Positions 41,150 to 42,033 of a stretch of DNA of 42,033 nt are shown one piece after another. The notes beneath the pieces were generated by a model. It saw only the letters and a program-made list of their open reading frames with translations, was not told the DNA's origin and made no database searches. Positions within the stretch are counted from its first letter, which is position 1. Each line of letters starts with the position of its first letter. The translations under genes and the position numbers were made by a program. The stretch comes from Patescibacteria group bacterium (GTDB lineage: Bacteria > Patescibacteriota > Patescibacteriia > Veblenbacterales > UBA10138): the NCBI GenBank assembly GCA_018817715.1, contig JAHITT010000004.1:83751-125783 (forward strand), in the 5' to 3' direction.

Positions 41150-41722
41150 TTAAAATTTATTTAAACGTCGCCAAACAGATAAAATTACCACCAAACAGGT
41201 TAATAAACCAAACAAACTATTATTAATTAACCACCAACCTAAGGGTTCTACACCGTAGCCTAAAAATAATAGTGGTACCAAAACAACTAAAGAAACACTC
41301 AAACCAAAAATATAATCCAAAGGTATCCGCCCCCACCATTTCTTATGCCAAGCAACGGTTTCTTTTTGAAAAAATTTTAAAGGATAAGCCGGATTAAGCA
41401 CAAACCACAAAAAATCCCACAACACTACCACACTAAAAAATAAAGAAATCGTTCTAAGCCAATTAGATAAAGTTAATGGCCAACCATAAACATAAGGCCA
41501 ATGAAAAAGCAACAGCACAAAACTAAACAAAATTAAATGGTAACCCGTAGCCGGTTTACCACCCATAATCCGACCAAATAATCGACTCACCAAACTACCT
41601 GGTTCGGGTCGCCAAGTTGGCAAACGACTGGCCCAACCATAACGTCCTTCTATTTGTATTTCTAAAATCGCCAAAAGAAAAGCTACTATAAAATAAAATA
41701 AGGCCACTGGCAAATAAATCAT
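41150..41722 (-). CDS. Multi-helix membrane protein, hypothetical
   Basis: A 190-residue integral membrane protein with about five helices (about 3-22, 61-80, 87-108, 133-157, 162-183). A loop after helix 1 carries EGRYGWASRLPTWRPEP, and the middle holds FVLNPAYPLKFFQKETVAWHKKWWGRIPLDY. It is rich in Trp. The pattern looks conserved and enzymatic or structural, but I do not recognise it. It starts 7 bases after the murI stop and precedes the dehydrogenase by 41 bases on the same strand. Confidence 0.6.
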   Translation of the reverse strand: MIYLPVALFYFIVAFLLAILEIQIEGRYGWASRLPTWRPEPGSLVSRLFGRIMGGKPATGYHLILFSFVLLLFHWPYVYGWPLTLSNWLRTISLFFSVVVLWDFLWFVLNPAYPLKFFQKETVAWHKKWWGRIPLDYIFGLSVSLVVLVPLLFLGYGVEPLGWWLINNSLFGLLTCLVVILSVWRRLNKF

Positions 41723-41729
41723 AGTAATT

Positions 41730-42033
41730 TTAATTTATCAAATCCACTTTTTCTAAATTAATTTTTTTACCCAACCACTGTTCGGCCACTTTTTGAAAAT
41801 GGGGCGTTAAGTCGGATACATAATAATGACTTTGATTGTTATTTAATTTTTGAGAAAAATTTGGATTATTTTTTAACCACGCAACCACTACCCTAGCTGT
41901 TTCATCCGCTGGATCTAAAATCTTCATTTTTTTAGGCAAGCGGGCGCGAATAATTTTTTTAAGTAAAGGATAATGAGTACAAGCTAAAACCAAAGCCTCC
42001 ACTTGAGCTTGTTTAAAAGGTAATAAATAATTT
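41730..42033 (-). CDS. murI: Glutamate racemase, C-terminal part, cut by the window edge
   Basis: The frame is open to the right edge (about 100 residues visible). ALVLACTHYPLLKKII carries the second catalytic Cys of glutamate racemase, which makes D-glutamate for peptidoglycan. KILDPADETARVVVAWL follows, as in the family. The GTG at 42002 is internal. The gene leads into a minus-strand operon with the membrane protein, dehydrogenase and Nudix genes. Confidence 0.9.
   Translation of the reverse strand, partial: NYLLPFKQAQVEALVLACTHYPLLKKIIRARLPKKMKILDPADETARVVVAWLKNNPNFSQKLNNNQSHYYVSDLTPHFQKVAEQWLGKKINLEKVDLIN

Overview
The window looks like a chromosomal segment of a Patescibacteria / Candidate Phyla Radiation type bacterium. 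It is AT-rich with densely packed genes, and most housekeeping genes have no Shine-Dalgarno sequence. Several proteins have forms typical of such genomes: a single-domain asparaginase-like protein, a membrane-anchored peptide-binding protein without a lipobox, a DHS-like protein beside a SpeD-like protein, and many small membrane proteins. TGG is read as Trp and stops are mostly TAA/TAG, so code 11 fits. I cannot name the species.

Layout. Positions 1-5665 are an accessory region with mixed and often higher GC. All its genes are on the + strand: the 3' part of a type III restriction subunit, a large membrane protein one base downstream of it, a small acidic protein, a TspO protein fused to an extra C-terminal domain, and two small membrane proteins. 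It ends in a degenerate minus-strand reading frame that may be a recombinase remnant, followed by a strong terminator. From about 5670 to the end the sequence is core-like. It holds a nitroreductase, an ABC-F protein, an HI0933-type flavoprotein, a RhlE-like helicase, a winged-helix regulator divergent from a SpeD-like gene, and a minus-strand run of asparaginase-like, dnaG, rpoD and DHS-like genes. Then come tRNA-Ser flanked by broken tRNA copies and a GIY-YIG gene, ppsA, groES-groEL under a CIRCE element, an O-antigen ligase family protein, uvrA and uvrC (divergent), uvrD/pcrA, secG with a peptide-binding protein, tRNA-Leu, RNase J, trpS, and a minus-strand cluster of murI (partial), a membrane protein, a D-2-hydroxyacid dehydrogenase and a Nudix hydrolase.

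Genes working together. uvrA, uvrC and a uvrD-type helicase cover much of nucleotide excision repair. dnaG and rpoD form a reduced macromolecular-synthesis operon. groES and groEL are heat-shock controlled through CIRCE. The most interesting pair is a SpeD-fold protein with an altered active site converging on a deoxyhypusine-synthase-like protein that keeps the catalytic lysine: together they could be a minimal polyamine (putrescine/homospermidine) module. A divergent winged-helix regulator and a palindrome in the shared promoter may control it.

Two kinds of translation start can be distinguished. In many housekeeping genes a -10 hexamer lies about 6 nt before the ATG, implying leaderless mRNA. 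A small set of unrecognised genes instead has a TTGAC-type promoter, a leader and a GGAG(G) Shine-Dalgarno sequence.
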